A DNA stretch of 64,000 bases, from NCBI GenBank assembly GCA_965660945.1, contig CBFIBS010000005.1:75107-139106 (forward strand), in the 5' to 3' direction. Source of the DNA: UBA7985 sp002711265. Its GTDB lineage: Bacteria; Pseudomonadota; Alphaproteobacteria; UBA7985. The notes below the pieces were generated by a model, which did not search any database, was not told where the DNA came from, and was given only the letters and a program-made list of their open reading frames with translations. The translations under genes and the position numbers were made by a program. Shown here piece after piece: positions 9,386 to 17,941 of this stretch (the first letter of the stretch is position 1; each line of letters opens with the position of its first letter).

Positions 9386-10099
9386 ATGACGGCACGGGCA
9401 TTTTTGCCAAAGACGCTGGATCTGCTGCCAGCGGAGCTGCCGATATTCCCGCTGACGGGAGGCTTGCTGCTGCCCATGGGGCACCTGCCGCTGAACATCT
9501 TCGAGCCGCGTTACATCGCTATGGTCACCGATGCGCTGCGGACCCCGCAGCGGCTGATCGGTATGGTGCAGTCTTCGGATCAGGCACAGAGCATGGGCGA
9601 AGCCCCGGTCCACGGACTGGGCTGCGCGGGCCGGATCAGCGCGTTTTCCGAGAACGACGAGGGGACCATCCTGATCACCCTGACCGGCGTCATCCGCTTC
9701 TGTATCGAAGAGGAGCTGTCGCTGGCGGCGGGTGGATACCGTTGCGTTCGCGCTGACTTCAGCCGCTTCGGCTCGGATCTGAGCCGGCTCGCGCCGGACC
9801 CACAGGCCGAGGACGGCGCAGGGGCGAACGCCGACGGCGACGTGCTGCGCGCTTCCATCATCGACGCGACCAAGCGCTATTTCGATGCCAAGGGCTTCAG
9901 CACCGACTGGGATGGAATCAACAACCTCGGGCTGGCAGAACTGGTGACCTCGCTGGGGATGGCCTGCCCTTTCGATCCGATGGAGAAGCAGGCCCTGCTC
10001 GAAGCGCAAACAGTCGAGGAGCAGGCCCGGACCCTCGCGCAGATCCTGACCATGGCCGCCATGGGAGACGGCCACGAGAACAATGCGGCTGTAAACTGA
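9386..10099 (+). CDS. LON substrate-binding-domain protein
   Basis: A 237-residue protein that is a free-standing version of the N-terminal substrate-recognition domain of Lon protease, with no ATPase or protease part. Key segments are LPIFPLTGGLLLPMGHLPLNIFEPRYIAMV near the start, the GCAGRI strand and the C-terminal helices with the motif LVTSLGMACPF. Start at the ATG at 9386 has an AGGA ribosome-binding site eight bases upstream; the open frame extends further upstream without a credible start. Stand-alone LON-domain proteins are assumed to bind unfolded or specific proteins; the actual role is unknown. It is followed by the Trm112-like gene. Confidence 0.9.
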   Translation: MTARAFLPKTLDLLPAELPIFPLTGGLLLPMGHLPLNIFEPRYIAMVTDALRTPQRLIGMVQSSDQAQSMGEAPVHGLGCAGRISAFSENDEGTILITLTGVIRFCIEEELSLAAGGYRCVRADFSRFGSDLSRLAPDPQAEDGAGANADGDVLRASIIDATKRYFDAKGFSTDWDGINNLGLAELVTSLGMACPFDPMEKQALLEAQTVEEQARTLAQILTMAAMGDGHENNAAVN

Positions 10100-10193
10100 G
10101 ACCAGCCCTTTGACTTGCCGGGGCGCGATCCCGCCACCGACAAGACCCTGAATCCGAACGATAACAAGAAGACGGCGGACGCCTGCGACGACC

Positions 10194-10406
10194 ATGACGA
10201 CCCCCAACGATACGAATACCCCTTCAGCGGCGGAGGCTTCAGGCCTCGATGCGCGCGTTCTTGAACTGCTGGTCTGTCCATTGACGAAGACGACCCTCCA
10301 CTACGACCGCGATGCGCAGGAGCTTGTATCGGAGCAGGCCGGGTTGGCCTTTCCGGTGCGCGGGGGGATTCCAATCCTGCTTGTTGAAGAGGCTCGGCGG
10401 CTCTGA
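10194..10406 (+). CDS. Trm112 family protein (UPF0434)
   Basis: A 70-residue protein of the Trm112/YcaR family. The signature LLVCPLTKTTL is followed by a beta strand pair and FPVRGGIPILL, the conserved C-terminal core. Eukaryotic Trm112 activates several methyltransferases; bacterial versions are small and poorly studied, and only one of the zinc-ligand cysteines is visible here, as is common in bacteria. An extra Thr/Asn-rich segment of about 20 residues precedes the domain. It is the last gene of the plus-strand run and converges on ftsK across a 170-base region full of hairpins. Confidence 0.9.
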   Translation: MTTPNDTNTPSAAEASGLDARVLELLVCPLTKTTLHYDRDAQELVSEQAGLAFPVRGGIPILLVEEARRL

Positions 10407-10423
10407 AGGTTGCGCCGACTTGT

Positions 10424-10449
10424 CCCCGACCGCGCTTCGCGCGGCGGGG
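10424..10449. terminator. Hairpin 1 of convergent intergenic region
   Basis: The stem CCCCG-a-CCGCG / CGCGG-CGGGG closes a CTTCG loop, 18 bases after the Trm112-like stop. Probable end of that transcript, though no T run follows. Confidence 0.5.
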
Positions 10450-10459
10450 CCAAGCGTCG

Positions 10460-10480
10460 CGCATTTTCATAGAAAATGCG
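10460..10480. terminator. Hairpin 2: CGCATTTT/AAAATGCG
   Basis: Perfect 8-bp inverted repeat CGCATTTT-catag-AAAATGCG followed by AAA on the plus strand. Half of the stem is T/A, so read in either direction it ends in T-rich sequence. Part of a set of four hairpins between the convergent Trm112-like and ftsK genes. Confidence 0.5.
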
Positions 10481-10490
10481 AAAAGACGTT

Positions 10491-10511
10491 AGGCCGCGTG
10501 CAGCGCGGCCT
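10491..10511. terminator. Hairpin 3: AGGCCGCG/CGCGGCCT
   Basis: Perfect 8-bp inverted repeat around the loop TGCAG, followed by GTCCGTTTG. It lies midway between the two convergent genes and may act in either direction. Confidence 0.5.
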
Positions 10512-10521
10512 GTCCGTTTGA

Positions 10522-10573
10522 TTGCGCGGGGGAGATTTGAAAGCCGCGAAGCGGCGTCAAATCGAGCGCGCAA
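10522..10573. terminator. Long imperfect hairpin directly after ftsK
   Basis: Outer arms TTGCGCG/CGCGCAA enclose ATTTGA/TCAAAT and GCCGC/GCGGC around a GAA loop. The structure ends three bases from the ftsK stop codon, so it is the likely ftsK terminator. The layered palindrome looks more like a repeat element than a plain terminator. Confidence 0.5.
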
Positions 10574-10576
10574 CCC

Positions 10577-13561
10577 TTAATCGATGTAAATTTCGCGCTT
10601 ACCGGTCTTGTCCGGTGGGCCGACCATGCCCTCCTGCTCCATCCGTTCGATCAAACGGGCCGCACGGTTGTATCCGATGGACAGCTTGCGCTGAATGTAG
10701 GACGTGCTCGCACGCTTATCGTTGGTCACGACTTGCACGGCCTGTTGATAGAGATCGCCATCAGCATCGGCTTCGTCACCACTGCCGAACATCTCAGCTT
10801 GATCTTCGTCGCCGATGAATCCGACCGGGTCGTTGGTTAGCGAGTCGACGAACTCGGGTTCGCCCTGGTTGCGCAGGTGCTGCACCACGGACTGAACCTC
10901 CTCGGTGCTGACAAAGGCTGAATGCACCCGCGTCGGGCGTCGGCCCTCCGAACTGAACAGCATATCACCCACCCGCAGCAGCTGCTCTGCACCCGGTTCA
11001 TCGAGAATGGTCCGCGAGTCGATCTTGGTGCGGACGTAGAGCGAGATCCGGCTGGGAATATTCGCCTTGATCGTCCCGGTAATCACGTCCACCGACGGCC
11101 GCTGGGTGGCGGTGATCACGTGAATACCCGCCGCCCGGCCCATCTGGGTCAGCCGCTGCAGCGATGATTCGATATCCTTCTTGGCGAGCTCCATCAGATC
11201 TGCGAGCTCGTCCACGATCAGCACGATGTAGGGCATGGGCTTGAGCGGCAGCTCGCGTTCTTCGTATTCGGGCTGGCCGGTATCGGGGTCAAAGCCTGTC
11301 TGCACCCGCTGGATAATCGCCTCGCCGTCGGCAACCGCCCGATCGATGCGCTCGTTGTAGTCGAGGATACCGCGCACCTCGAGCTTCATCATGGTCTCGT
11401 AGCGGTCTTCCATCTCCCGCACTGCCCACTTCAGCGCTACGATCGCCCGGCGCGGATCCGTCACAACCGGTGACAGCAGATGGGGGATGCGGTCGTACAG
11501 CGACAGTTCCAGCATCTTCGGGTCGATCATGATCATCTTCAGCCGCTCAGGCGGCAAAGCGTAGAGCAACGACAGGATCATGCCGTTGATCGATACCGAT
11601 TTACCCGAGCCAGTCGTCCCGGCGATCAGCAGATGCGGCGCCCGGGCAAGATCGGCCACGGTCGGATTGCCGGCAATATCGATGCCCAGTGCTAGTGGCA
11701 GCCGCGCCTTTGAGTCCACGAAAGTATCGCTATCGATGATCTGGCGCAGATTTACCGGCGTCCGGGTTTCGTTGGGCAGCTCGATGCCGATCACTGAAGT
11801 TCCTGGCACCACCGCAATCCGGGTGGAGTGCGCCGCCATAGCACGCTTGATGTCGTCAGCCAGCGAGACCACACGGGCGATGCGCTGCCCCGGCGCCGGG
11901 GCAAATTCGAACAGCGTCACCACTGGGCCTGGGCGGGCGTTCACCACCTGACCCTTGATCTTGAATTCGTCCAGAGCTTGCTCGAGTTGCTCGATCCGCT
12001 CTTCGAGTTCGTGCGCCTGCACGCCCTTTTGCTCAACGTCTTCTGGGTAAACCAGCAAGTCGACCTTGGGCGCCTGAAACGGCCCGGCATAAGACGGCTG
12101 TGGCTTGGTCTCCGGGACACCGATGCGGGTGACGCGCCGTGGGGCCTCTGTCAACGCCGCCTGCACGTGACGCTCCGCCGACGAACCGGATTTGGAGCCA
12201 GCTGGAGCTCTGGCAGCCGGGGCCGCAGCTGAAGCAGGCCCCGGAGCACTCCCCATCGAAGGCTCGTCGGATTCATCATCCGTAACCCTGTCATAGAGGC
12301 CTATATCACCTTCGGCGAAGGGGTTATCGGCCGTGTCGGGCGCGAGGTTTTCCAGCCATGGGTCGGTGACTTCGGCGCGCGGTGACGTCTTGGGCTTGAG
12401 GAAAGACCAGGCAGCCGTCACCGTTTCCGCAGCGTCCAGCTCAACCCCGTAAGTGGTTTGGCCGTAGGGGCGTCCAGCGTGATCGATGCTGCATTCGGCG
12501 CCGTCCTCTTCTTCATCGTAGAGCGAAACCGACCCACGCGGGGGCGAACTCTCAATGGTGAAATCATCTCGCTCAGAATCGGGGATATAGACAGTATCAC
12601 TTTCGGCGAGCCGAACCCGGACCGCGTCAGGGTCTGAATAGACCTCCTGCGCTTCTTCTTCTTCGCCGAAACCGGGCTCTTGTGGATCGGCCAGAGCAAA
12701 CTGGCCAATGGGGCTTTGAGACTCGGTCGAGCCAAGCCCGGTTAAAGACCCGACCACCGCCGATGCTTCAGGACCTGTGTCGGTCCAAGGCTGTGGCCCA
12801 AAACCAGAAACGCCATTCTCACTGGCCCAGGCCGGATCAGCGGACACATCACCCTCACGTCTCAGTCCAAAGGCCCCCTCACCATCCGGACCGATTGTGG
12901 CGTCACCCTTTGCACGGTGACGGCTTGCGCTGTCACCCAACGTCGGCATCAAGTTGCGTTCGAGGCTAAGGGCGAAAATCATACCGATAGCGCCACCTAC
13001 AAAGCACAGTACCGTGCTGACCGCCTTGGGCAGGTACAACCAGCGCTGCAGATTCTCCAGCACCAGCAAGCCACCGGCGCCACCGGCGCTGGAAGGCTTG
13101 GTCCAATCGGACTGAAACGGCAAAGATGACAGCACCGCAGCCAGCATAAGCAACGCTGGCAGAGCAATCAGTAAACGCAGGACCACCAGACCGCGCCGAA
13201 GCCGGAACAGGCAGACAACCGCCCAATTGAAGAGCAACAGCGGCACCAGATAAGCCGTCGCCCCAAAGCCCTGCAGCAGCAAGTCAGCCCAAAGGGCGCC
13301 CGGCCAGCCGACCCAGTTCTCCGCTGCGCGGGCCGTGGCGGTGTTCAGAGACGGGTCGTTGGCGTTAAAGGTCAGCAGCGCCAGCGTCGTCGCCAGCGCC
13401 AGTGCGCCCAGCGCCAGACCAGCGAGTTGGATCAGGCGGTCACGCGCCTGTACCCCGGTACCAGAGGGCAGCAGGCCCTGCGGCAGCAAACGGCGATAAA
13501 AGCGGAACAAGCCCCGGCGGCGGCGGTTGGGACGGTGATCGGACGACAGCGAAAAAGACAT
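10577..13561 (-). CDS. ftsK: DNA translocase FtsK
   Basis: About 994 residues, longer than many FtsK proteins. Residues about 30-210 contain four hydrophobic membrane segments that anchor it at the division septum. A long acidic and Pro/Ala-rich linker (about 230-480) follows. The motor begins near residue 490 and has the Walker A box AGTTGSGKS near residue 645, MIMIDPKMLELS, and ATQRPSVDV. The C-terminal gamma winged helix (SIGYNRAARLIERMEQEG) recognises KOPS sequences and activates XerCD to resolve chromosome dimers. The ATG at 13561 follows an AGAGG ribosome-binding site; an upstream GTG-type start lacks one. It is transcribed alone, away from the PII gene. Confidence 0.96.
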   Translation of the reverse strand: MSFSLSSDHRPNRRRRGLFRFYRRLLPQGLLPSGTGVQARDRLIQLAGLALGALALATTLALLTFNANDPSLNTATARAAENWVGWPGALWADLLLQGFGATAYLVPLLLFNWAVVCLFRLRRGLVVLRLLIALPALLMLAAVLSSLPFQSDWTKPSSAGGAGGLLVLENLQRWLYLPKAVSTVLCFVGGAIGMIFALSLERNLMPTLGDSASRHRAKGDATIGPDGEGAFGLRREGDVSADPAWASENGVSGFGPQPWTDTGPEASAVVGSLTGLGSTESQSPIGQFALADPQEPGFGEEEEAQEVYSDPDAVRVRLAESDTVYIPDSERDDFTIESSPPRGSVSLYDEEEDGAECSIDHAGRPYGQTTYGVELDAAETVTAAWSFLKPKTSPRAEVTDPWLENLAPDTADNPFAEGDIGLYDRVTDDESDEPSMGSAPGPASAAAPAARAPAGSKSGSSAERHVQAALTEAPRRVTRIGVPETKPQPSYAGPFQAPKVDLLVYPEDVEQKGVQAHELEERIEQLEQALDEFKIKGQVVNARPGPVVTLFEFAPAPGQRIARVVSLADDIKRAMAAHSTRIAVVPGTSVIGIELPNETRTPVNLRQIIDSDTFVDSKARLPLALGIDIAGNPTVADLARAPHLLIAGTTGSGKSVSINGMILSLLYALPPERLKMIMIDPKMLELSLYDRIPHLLSPVVTDPRRAIVALKWAVREMEDRYETMMKLEVRGILDYNERIDRAVADGEAIIQRVQTGFDPDTGQPEYEERELPLKPMPYIVLIVDELADLMELAKKDIESSLQRLTQMGRAAGIHVITATQRPSVDVITGTIKANIPSRISLYVRTKIDSRTILDEPGAEQLLRVGDMLFSSEGRRPTRVHSAFVSTEEVQSVVQHLRNQGEPEFVDSLTNDPVGFIGDEDQAEMFGSGDEADADGDLYQQAVQVVTNDKRASTSYIQRKLSIGYNRAARLIERMEQEGMVGPPDKTGKREIYID

Positions 13562-13737
13562 CGGGCCTCTGAAATACCTGCGAAAAATAGCCACGACGCA
13601 GGACAAGTCGGGTCAAAATCGCCCGACACCCACGACGCATAAAACGAATTATTGTTTTTTTACGCGACAGCTTCAACTTTTTCAATGCCTTGGCAGCATT
13701 TCCTCGACCAAATCCTGCGTTTTTAACCCTGGAGCAC

Positions 13738-13773
13738 AAAAAAGCCGGCGACCCTCATGAGGCCACCGGCTTT
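13738..13773 (-). terminator. Intrinsic terminator of the PII gene
   Basis: On the minus strand a stem AAAGCCGG...CCGGCTTT with a long loop is followed by a run of T residues (six A's on the plus strand from 13738). It lies 33 bases after the glnB/glnK stop. Confidence 0.8.
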
Positions 13774-13805
13774 GATTGCGGCTGATTTCAGCAACGGTAG
13801 GAGGC

Positions 13806-14144
13806 TCAGAGAGCCGCCGCGTCGGTCTCACCCGTGCGGATGCGCAGGGCCTGCTCGAGGTCAATGACAAAGACCTTGCCATCACCGATCGCACCAGTGT
13901 TGGCAGCGCTCTGGATGGCTTCGACAACGGCTTCGGCCTTGTCGCCGGGCACGGCCAGCTCGATCTTCACCTTGGGCAGGAAATTCACGGTGTACTCGGC
14001 GCCCCGGTAGATCTCCGTGTGTCCCTTCTGGCGACCGTAGCCCTTCACCTCCGTAGCGGTGAGGCCTTCAATCCCGAGCTCTGTCAGCTTATCGCGGACA
14101 GGTTCCAGCTTGGACGGTTTAATTACGGCGACAACCCATTTCAT
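13806..14144 (-). CDS. Nitrogen regulatory protein PII (GlnB/GlnK family)
   Basis: A 112-residue PII signal protein. It starts MKWVVAVIKPSKLEPV and has the T-loop with Tyr51 in IYRGAEYTVNF, exactly the uridylylated tyrosine of GlnB/GlnK. The B-loop (TGAIGDGKVFV) and C-loop (RIRTGETDAAAL) complete the ATP and 2-oxoglutarate site. PII trimers sense nitrogen, carbon and energy state and control ammonium uptake and glutamine synthetase. Neither amtB nor glnA lies beside it, so GlnB versus GlnK cannot be decided from context. The ATG at 14144 gives the canonical N-terminus. A sigma-54-like promoter lies about 200 bases upstream. Confidence 0.96.
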   Translation of the reverse strand: MKWVVAVIKPSKLEPVRDKLTELGIEGLTATEVKGYGRQKGHTEIYRGAEYTVNFLPKVKIELAVPGDKAEAVVEAIQSAANTGAIGDGKVFVIDLEQALRIRTGETDAAAL

Positions 14145-14347
14145 AAGCTTTCCCAATCGTTCTTTTCTGTTGGTTATTGGTTGTTTGTTTCGGATCCTCC
14201 GGCGGCGACCCGTTGCCCGGCGATGGCCGGTGTCGCGCGAAACTGGGGAGGATCGTCACCCACGACACCGGATCCAAAGCCAAATGCGCGTGCTGCTGCG
14301 GCCTGAGGAGGTGGCCAACAAGAACACGGCTTGCCACGACTCCCTTT

Positions 14348-14363
14348 CCAAATAGCGTGCCAG
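14348..14363 (-). promoter_or_regulatory. Sigma-54-type promoter upstream of the PII gene
   Basis: On the minus strand the sequence reads CTGGCACG-CTAT-TTGG. The -24 part matches the RpoN consensus YTGGCACG completely; the -12 part is TTGG where TTGC is usual, with the correct 4-base spacer. Transcription would start near 14336, leaving a leader of about 190 bases before the PII start at 14144. Sigma-54 control of PII genes through NtrC is well known. I see no convincing NtrC site upstream. Bases 14145-14347 and 14364-14578 otherwise hold no gene I can support. Confidence 0.6.
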
Positions 14364-14578
14364 TTTTTCCGAGGGAATACTATTGTTTATTATCAACTGC
14401 TTAACGGGTATTCATCTGCGCTTATACCAGAGCCAGGCGCGCCCGCGCCGCCCAATTATTGTTCAATGCCCAAAGCCTGTGCACAGCTGTGTGACGCCAT
14501 AGCCCGCTGATTTCCCAGCATTCATGCCTATGTTAGGAGTGCCCCAGCTCCGACGTTCACACAGGATTACCGCCGTCC

Positions 14579-15832
14579 ATGCCCCCACGTTCCCACACCT
14601 CTGCCGGCAAGGCTGCCAAGGCTGGAAACGCCGCGAAGGGCTCGACGTCCCGCAAGCCTCAGGCGCCCGACATCCACGACATTGTCGTGGTCGGCGCAGG
14701 GCTGGCTGGGCTGGCACAGGCGCGCATGCTGCAACGGCGGGGCTTTGTGACCCACCTGATCGACCCACGCGAGCGCGACAGCCTGCGGGCGCCGTCGGCC
14801 GACCGGCGCGCCACCGCCCTGACCCCGGCCTCTGTCCAGCTGCTCGACCTGCCCGCCGACTGGCTGGCGGCCAAGTGTCAGCGGATCGAGTCCATGGTGG
14901 TCGACGCGGGCCTTGCGCCAGCGCTCAGCGAGGACGAAGCCCTGCGCCTGAGCAGCGGCGCCTGGGTGGTCAGCAACGCCGACCTTTATGCCTTTCTGGT
15001 TGAACACACCGCTCTGGACGGCCGATTCGGGCAAGCGGTCACCGGATCAAAGGTCGAGGCGGGCCGGCGCCGTCTCACGATGACCAGTGGCGACCCGGTG
15101 GAGGCCCGCGTGGTAATCGCCGCTGATGGCCGGAATTCGATCCTGCGCCGTGAAGACGGCATCCAGCGACAGCAGCAGGACTTCGGACAGATCGCCCTGA
15201 CCGGGGTAATCCGGCACGAAGCTCCGCACGCGGGCCGCGCCTTCCAGCGCTTCCTGCGCGGCGGCACCTTTGCCCTGCTGCCACTCCCGGCTGATGACGA
15301 GGACGAGGGACACGCCAGCAGTTTCATCTGGGTCGAACCCAGCGCCAGCGCCAAGGGGCTGTTCGCACTAGAGCCTTCGATCCTGACCGAGCGCATGCAG
15401 TCCCGCTTCGGCAATGCGCTGGGTCGGCTGTCGAAGACCGACAATGAGGACTGGGGCCAGTTCCCGCTGCTCGCCCACAGCTGCGACCGCATCATCGGCG
15501 AGCGGCTGGCGCTGATCGGAGAGGCGGCGCACAGCATCCACCCGCTGGCCGGGCAGGGCCTTAACCTGAGCATCAAGGACGCCGCCGCGCTGACCGATAC
15601 CCTAATGGAACAGCGCCGCTACGGGCTGGACCCTGGCGACGCGCAGGCGCTCGAGCGCTACCAGCGGGCACGCCGCGCTGAAACCGCCCGCATGACCGGC
15701 CTGACCACCGGCCTGAACAGCCTGTTCAGCCGCCCGGGCGGACCGCTGCGCGCAGCGGCGGCCGTCGGCCTGCGAGCGCTGGACCGGATGGGGCCGATCA
15801 AGGCCCTGTTGGAGCGCGAAGCCCGACGCTGA
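14579..15832 (+). CDS. UbiH/UbiF/COQ6-family FAD-dependent hydroxylase
   Basis: A 417-residue flavoprotein monooxygenase of the ubiquinone-biosynthesis hydroxylase family, which adds ring hydroxyls to the quinone precursor using NAD(P)H and O2. The dinucleotide-binding motif is VVVGAGLAGLAQARML near residues 36-52. The GD-like motif is seen as LIGEAAHSIHPLAGQGLNLSIKD, the family fingerprint. Thirty basic residues precede the Rossmann fold, slightly long for the family, so a later start is possible. Which ring position (UbiH, UbiF, UbiI or the alphaproteobacterial UbiL/UbiM) is modified cannot be read from the sequence. It converges on the EamA transporter gene. Confidence 0.9.
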   Translation: MPPRSHTSAGKAAKAGNAAKGSTSRKPQAPDIHDIVVVGAGLAGLAQARMLQRRGFVTHLIDPRERDSLRAPSADRRATALTPASVQLLDLPADWLAAKCQRIESMVVDAGLAPALSEDEALRLSSGAWVVSNADLYAFLVEHTALDGRFGQAVTGSKVEAGRRRLTMTSGDPVEARVVIAADGRNSILRREDGIQRQQQDFGQIALTGVIRHEAPHAGRAFQRFLRGGTFALLPLPADDEDEGHASSFIWVEPSASAKGLFALEPSILTERMQSRFGNALGRLSKTDNEDWGQFPLLAHSCDRIIGERLALIGEAAHSIHPLAGQGLNLSIKDAAALTDTLMEQRRYGLDPGDAQALERYQRARRAETARMTGLTTGLNSLFSRPGGPLRAAAAVGLRALDRMGPIKALLEREARR

Positions 15833-15856
15833 GGCCGGAAAGGAGCGGCTTCAGGC

Positions 15857-16774
15857 TCAGGTCTTGGGGAACATCTTTGACTCGGCAGCCAAAGCGCGCG
15901 GACGGATCCGAGCTTCGCGCCGGGCCATGTAGATCGCCGCCGCGGCAATCACCGCGCCACCGGCGAGGCTGGCCAGCTCGGGCACCACCCCCAGCACCGT
16001 CAGCTCCAGCAGCGCCACAAACGGCAGCCGCAGATAATCAAACGGCATGATCATCGACGCTTCGGCGTTCTTGGCCGCCAGCACCATGGCCCATTGGCCT
16101 GCCGTCGCGATGAAACCCGCCCCGATCAGAATCAACCACACCTGCAGGCTCGGCATCTGCCACACCAGCACCGCCGGCACGACCATGAAGGCCGACATCC
16201 ACAGGCCCTGAAAGGTCACGATACGGATCGTGGTTTCGGTCCGGGTCAGATCCTTGATCAGCAGAAAGGCCGTGGCCATCAGCACCGCCGCCAGCAACGG
16301 CAACGCCTGCGCCCAGACCAGATCCTGCTTCCACGGCTCAGCGACGATCAGCACGCCGAGAAAGCCGACCACGGTCGCGGCGATGCGGCGGCCCCGGATG
16401 CGCTCACCCAAGAACAGCACCGCCCCAAGGGTGACAAAGAACGGCACGGTGAAACTGAGCGCCACCGTCTCGGTCATGTTCAACCGTGAAAAGCCGAAGA
16501 ACAGCAGCGTCATGGCGCTGACCCCGACCACCGACCGGATCAAGTGGCGTCCATGACGTTCGGTCCTGAACACCGACGGACCAGCAATCACCGTAAAGGG
16601 CAGGATCGCCACCAGCCCGAAGAAAATCCGCGCAAACACGTACTGGAACGGGTGAATACCAGCATTCGACGCCTGTTTGACGAACAGGCTCATCCCGGCA
16701 AAGCAAAGGACAGCCAGCACCATCCACAGGATGGCGCGCAGGTTGTTGGTCTGCTGCGGGGACGCTTCTGTCAT
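15857..16774 (-). CDS. EamA/DMT-family transporter
   Basis: A 305-residue integral membrane protein with ten hydrophobic segments in two homologous halves, the layout of the drug/metabolite transporter superfamily. The first repeat begins ILWMVLAVLCFAGMSLFVKQ; the second contains the ALPLLAAVLMATAFLLIKDL segment. Members export amino acids, metabolites or drugs across the inner membrane, and the substrate is not predictable. It ends 24 bases from the convergent UbiH-type gene and diverges from the SpoU methyltransferase gene across about 210 bases. Confidence 0.9.
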   Translation of the reverse strand: MTEASPQQTNNLRAILWMVLAVLCFAGMSLFVKQASNAGIHPFQYVFARIFFGLVAILPFTVIAGPSVFRTERHGRHLIRSVVGVSAMTLLFFGFSRLNMTETVALSFTVPFFVTLGAVLFLGERIRGRRIAATVVGFLGVLIVAEPWKQDLVWAQALPLLAAVLMATAFLLIKDLTRTETTIRIVTFQGLWMSAFMVVPAVLVWQMPSLQVWLILIGAGFIATAGQWAMVLAAKNAEASMIMPFDYLRLPFVALLELTVLGVVPELASLAGGAVIAAAAIYMARREARIRPRALAAESKMFPKT

Positions 16775-16987
16775 CGCCGGAGTGTGCGGCAGACACCGCG
16801 GTTTGGCTCGCCTGTTCTGGGCAGAACTGCCCTGCCCTCCGCCAGACTGAAGCCCTGCCTTTCAGGCACTGGAACCGTTAGCGCTTTGACAAGGTCGCTG
16901 CAGGGCGGCATGCAGGGGCGGGTTTGCATCGCAGGCAGGCAGACAAACCCGAGAGAAAGAGAGAAACAGAGGCGGGCAGGCACGGCC

Positions 16988-17524
16988 ATGCGCGGATACT
17001 TCGCCGTCGGCGTTCTGGAGATTTCCAAATCACGCAACATGGGCGCGCTGATGCGCACGGCCCATGCCTTTGGTGCGGCCTATACGTTCAGCATCGGCTC
17101 AGAGGTCACACGGCAGCAGGTTCGGCAGGCGGACACGTCGAAGGCGGAACTGCACCTGCCCTACTTCGACTTCGCCAGCCTCGATGACATGACCCGGCCC
17201 CGCGGTATGGAGCTGGTCGGGGTCGAGCTGACCGACGACGCGATCGAGCTGCCGTCATTCCACCATCCGCTGCGTGCGGCCTATATCCTCGGGCCGGAGA
17301 AGGGGTCCCTGACCCCGGACGTGCTCGAAGTCTGCGATCACGTGCTGAAGATTCCGACCAGATTTTGTGTAAACGTGGCGCTGGCGGCCGGGATCGTGCT
17401 CTACGACCGCCACCTGCAGCACGGGGCCTACCCGCCGCGTCCGGTGCGTCCCGGCGGTCCATCCGAAGAGCGGGCGGCGCACGTCCACGGCGGCCGCTTC
17501 AGCCGCACAGGCAAGTTCAGCTGA
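16988..17524 (+). CDS. TrmH/SpoU-family RNA methyltransferase
   Basis: A 178-residue SPOUT methyltransferase (trefoil-knot fold), using S-adenosylmethionine to 2'-O-methylate RNA. Motif 1 is SRNMGALMRTAHAFG near residue 16; the knot motifs are YILGPEKGSL and the final VNVALAAGIVLYDRH. There is no N-terminal RNA-binding extension, so it is a minimal SpoU protein; target RNA is unknown. The ATG at 16988 opens directly on the domain; the frame extends upstream only through the divergent transporter gene and is spurious there. The C-terminus carries about 30 extra Pro/Arg-rich residues. Confidence 0.9.
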   Translation: MRGYFAVGVLEISKSRNMGALMRTAHAFGAAYTFSIGSEVTRQQVRQADTSKAELHLPYFDFASLDDMTRPRGMELVGVELTDDAIELPSFHHPLRAAYILGPEKGSLTPDVLEVCDHVLKIPTRFCVNVALAAGIVLYDRHLQHGAYPPRPVRPGGPSEERAAHVHGGRFSRTGKFS

Positions 17525-17541
17525 GCCGCAAGCTGGGCTAC

Positions 17542-17730
17542 TCAGGCGAAATAGAGCTGCCAGAGCAGCGTCGTAGCGGCGATACAGCCGAACAGCGCAA
17601 CGGTCTGTACAAAACCCTGTAAGAACTTCAGCCAGCCCGAAGGGCGTTCGATCGGTAAGTGGGAAAGATTGGGGGAGAAGGCTTCGCGCGCCGAGGGCCG
17701 GGGCGCGATCGTCGGTTGGTGCTGTGGCAT
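17542..17730 (-). CDS. Small single-pass membrane protein (unrecognised)
   Basis: A 62-residue frame: a Pro/Ser-rich hydrophilic N-terminal 33 residues, then one hydrophobic segment (residues about 38-60, FVQTVALFGCIAATTLLWQL) running almost to the stop. That is the layout of a tail-anchored or single-pass inner-membrane peptide. No family comes to mind. Support for it being real is the membrane segment, the placement in a clean intergenic slot 17 bases after a convergent stop, and an FNR-like box about 38 bases before its ATG. The ribosome-binding site is weak. Confidence 0.5.
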   Translation of the reverse strand: MPQHQPTIAPRPSAREAFSPNLSHLPIERPSGWLKFLQGFVQTVALFGCIAATTLLWQLYFA

Positions 17731-17767
17731 GATCGAAACTCGTTTTTGTGCGTTGCCACAAGCATGT

Positions 17768-17781
17768 ATGATTTAAATCAA
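17768..17781. promoter_or_regulatory. FNR/FixK-type palindromic box
   Basis: The sequence ATGATTTAAATCAA matches the FNR/FixK/ANR consensus TTGAT-N4-ATCAA at nine of ten fixed positions, in a locally AT-rich patch. It lies between the small membrane ORF (minus, 37 bases away) and the methyltransferase gene (plus, about 160 bases away). A CATTAT hexamer 19 bases to the right could be a -10 for the plus direction. Which gene it serves is not clear. Confidence 0.45.
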
Positions 17782-17941
17782 TTTATATAGAATTACTGAC
17801 ATTATGGGGCGATTCGACTCTCGCGTCGTTTTGAGGGCCAAGGCTGGACATTTGGTGTATCGCGGGCTTCATAAGGCGACGTTTTACGGCTGATGCCCTC
17901 GGTGGGGCCGCGGACGCAGCCTCTTTGACTGGCGAACTTCA

